DNA of 6,176 nucleotides. Source: an uncultured Flavobacteriales bacterium (GTDB taxonomy: Bacteria; Bacteroidota; Bacteroidia; Flavobacteriales_D; SKUL01). The stretch covers positions 1 to 6,176 of the forward strand of contig CALDPJ010000257.1 in the NCBI GenBank assembly GCA_937911795.1, written 5' to 3'. Positions 5,063-6,176 of the stretch are shown here, in pieces. The first letter of the stretch is position 1; every line of letters begins with the position of its first letter. The notes beneath the pieces were generated by a model. It was not told the DNA's origin. It searched no databases and saw only the letters and a program-made list of their open reading frames with translations. A program made the translations under genes and the position numbers.

Positions 5063-6176
5063 CTACCTGCTTAAATACAAATTCCGCTCTGCGTGAATCT
5101 TCAAAAAGAAAGGATCCCGTAACGAGTCAATAAACTGAATCGCCTCACCGGTGGATTTCATCTCCGGACCGAGTTCTTTGTTCACATTCGGGAATTTGTC
5201 GAACGAGAATACCGGAATTTTAATCGCATAACCCTGTCGTTTCGGACTGAAATCAAAATCCTTCAGCTTCTTCTCGCCGAGCATAATCTTCGTCGCATAA
5301 TTCACGTACGGCTCGCCATAGGCTTTCGCAATAAAGGGAACCGTTCTGGAAGCGCGCGGATTAGCCTCAATAATGTAAACGATATCATCTTTAATGGCGA
5401 ATTGTATATTTATCAACCCAACGGTGTTCAACGCTTTTGCTATTTTGTGGGTATGGTCTTTAATCTGCTGCAGCACAAATTCACCAATATTAAAAGGTGG
5501 CAGGGTAGCATTTGAATCTCCCGAATGTATTCCGCAGGGGTCTATATGCTCCATAATTCCAATTATGTAAACCTGGTCTCCATCACAGATTGCATCGGCC
5601 TCTGCTTCAATGGCGCCATCCAGATAATGATCGAGCAGCAATTTATTGTTAGGGATTTTTCTAAGAAGATCAACTACGTGTGCTTCCAATTCTTTTTTAT
5701 TGATAACAATTTTCATTCCCTGACCTCCCAAAACATAGGATGGCCGAATCAGTAATGGGAAATCCAACTTATCTGCCAGCGCCAATGCTTCTTCGGTAGT
5801 TTCAGCGGTTCCGAACTCTGGGTAGGGAATATTGTTTTCTTTCAAAAGTGTAGAAAAACTTCCGCGGTCCTCGGCCAAATCCAGAGATTTATAAGTGGTC
5901 CCAATTATATTGATACCATACCTGTCCAGTTTTTCGGCCAATTTCAGGGCTGTTTGCCCACCCAGTTGCACGATGACACCTTCGGGTTTTTCATGGCGAA
6001 TTATGTCGTAAATATGTTCCCAGAAAACAGGTTCAAAATAGAGCTTATCGGCAACATCAAAATCGGTTGAAACCGTTTCGGGATTGCAATTGATCATAAT
6101 GGTTTCATAGCCACATTCGGCCGCTGCCAGAACGCCGTGCACACAGCAATAATCAAACTCAATGCCCTGCCCTATT
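5063..6176 (-). CDS. carB: Carbamoyl-phosphate synthase large subunit, C-terminal part (5' end outside the window), without MGS domain
   Basis: The frame is open to the right edge, so this is the last 370 codons of carB. The valine encoded by GTG at 6142-6140 is internal; the conserved IGQGIEFDYCC lies before it. CarB takes ammonia delivered by CarA, bicarbonate and two ATP to make carbamoyl phosphate for pyrimidines and arginine, in the cytoplasm. The visible part is the second half, which phosphorylates carbamate. It shows NCNPETVSTDFD (fragment residues 29-40), the GGQT loop (72-75), the ATP-grasp stretch RPSYVLGG (144-151), GIMEHIDPCGIHSGDS (206-221), and the metal and ATP ligands Q258 (INIQFA) and E270 (IIEANPRASR). 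LGPEMKSTGE ends at residue 344, and only 26 residues follow, ending RNLYLSR. The E. coli enzyme has an MGS domain of about 130 residues here, which binds UMP, IMP and ornithine; it is absent. The 151 bp downstream are too short and too repetitive to hold a remnant, so the short end looks natural. Effector control through that domain should be missing. Confidence 0.97.
   Translation of the reverse strand, partial: IGQGIEFDYCCVHGVLAAAECGYETIMINCNPETVSTDFDVADKLYFEPVFWEHIYDIIRHEKPEGVIVQLGGQTALKLAEKLDRYGINIIGTTYKSLDLAEDRGSFSTLLKENNIPYPEFGTAETTEEALALADKLDFPLLIRPSYVLGGQGMKIVINKKELEAHVVDLLRKIPNNKLLLDHYLDGAIEAEADAICDGDQVYIIGIMEHIDPCGIHSGDSNATLPPFNIGEFVLQQIKDHTHKIAKALNTVGLINIQFAIKDDIVYIIEANPRASRTVPFIAKAYGEPYVNYATKIMLGEKKLKDFDFSPKRQGYAIKIPVFSFDKFPNVNKELGPEMKSTGEAIQFIDSLRDPFFLKIHAERNLYLSR

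Noticed and set aside
6140..6142. GTG as the start of a shorter 359-residue protein
   Set aside because: The upstream codons to the window edge encode IGQGIEFDYCC, a conserved CarB stretch, so the frame continues beyond the window and the GTG is an internal valine.

Overview
The window looks like chromosomal DNA of a Bacteroidota, probably close to Flavobacteriales. The signs are a DUF4834-type small protein, a YfhO-family protein and a group 4 glycosyltransferase of the kind common in that phylum, a TAnnTTTG-type -7 promoter box, little Shine-Dalgarno signal at most starts, and a carbamoyl-phosphate synthase large subunit that ends in a short tail instead of the usual allosteric domain.

Layout. 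Positions 3510 down to 1 (minus strand) form a tight three-gene operon: a 75-residue DUF4834-like membrane-anchored protein, a 908-residue YfhO-family polytopic membrane protein, and the first 181 codons of a GT4 glycosyltransferase that runs off the left edge. The first two genes are 12 bp apart and the last two overlap by one base (TGATG). A good -7 box sits at 3530-3537, just upstream of the first gene. The operon is probably for transfer of sugars at or across the inner membrane, but the glycan cannot be named from this window.

Positions 3733-4911 (plus strand) hold an unrecognised, AT-richer gene. It encodes an exported 392-residue protein with a helical N-terminal domain and a C-terminal half that looks like an outer-membrane beta-barrel. 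It stands alone: divergent from the operon on its left and convergent with carB on its right. From 5063 to the right edge (minus strand) lies the C-terminal third of carB, whose second ATP-grasp domain is intact but which has no MGS-like regulatory domain.

The least expected structure is in the gaps. Both sides of the orphan gene carry degenerate arrays of 7-bp units: GGTTAAT/GGTTAGT at 3548-3615, and units ending in CTC at 4921-4962 and 5001-5056, the last being eight heptamers in perfect phase. Read on their pyrimidine-rich strands the units resemble each other (ATTAACC/ACTAACC against ATAACTC/ATCACTC), so they lie in inverted orientation around the orphan gene. No RNA genes, CRISPR, insertion sequences or convincing terminators were seen. 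No convincing new multi-gene system is visible; the heptamer arrays and the orphan protein are the best leads.
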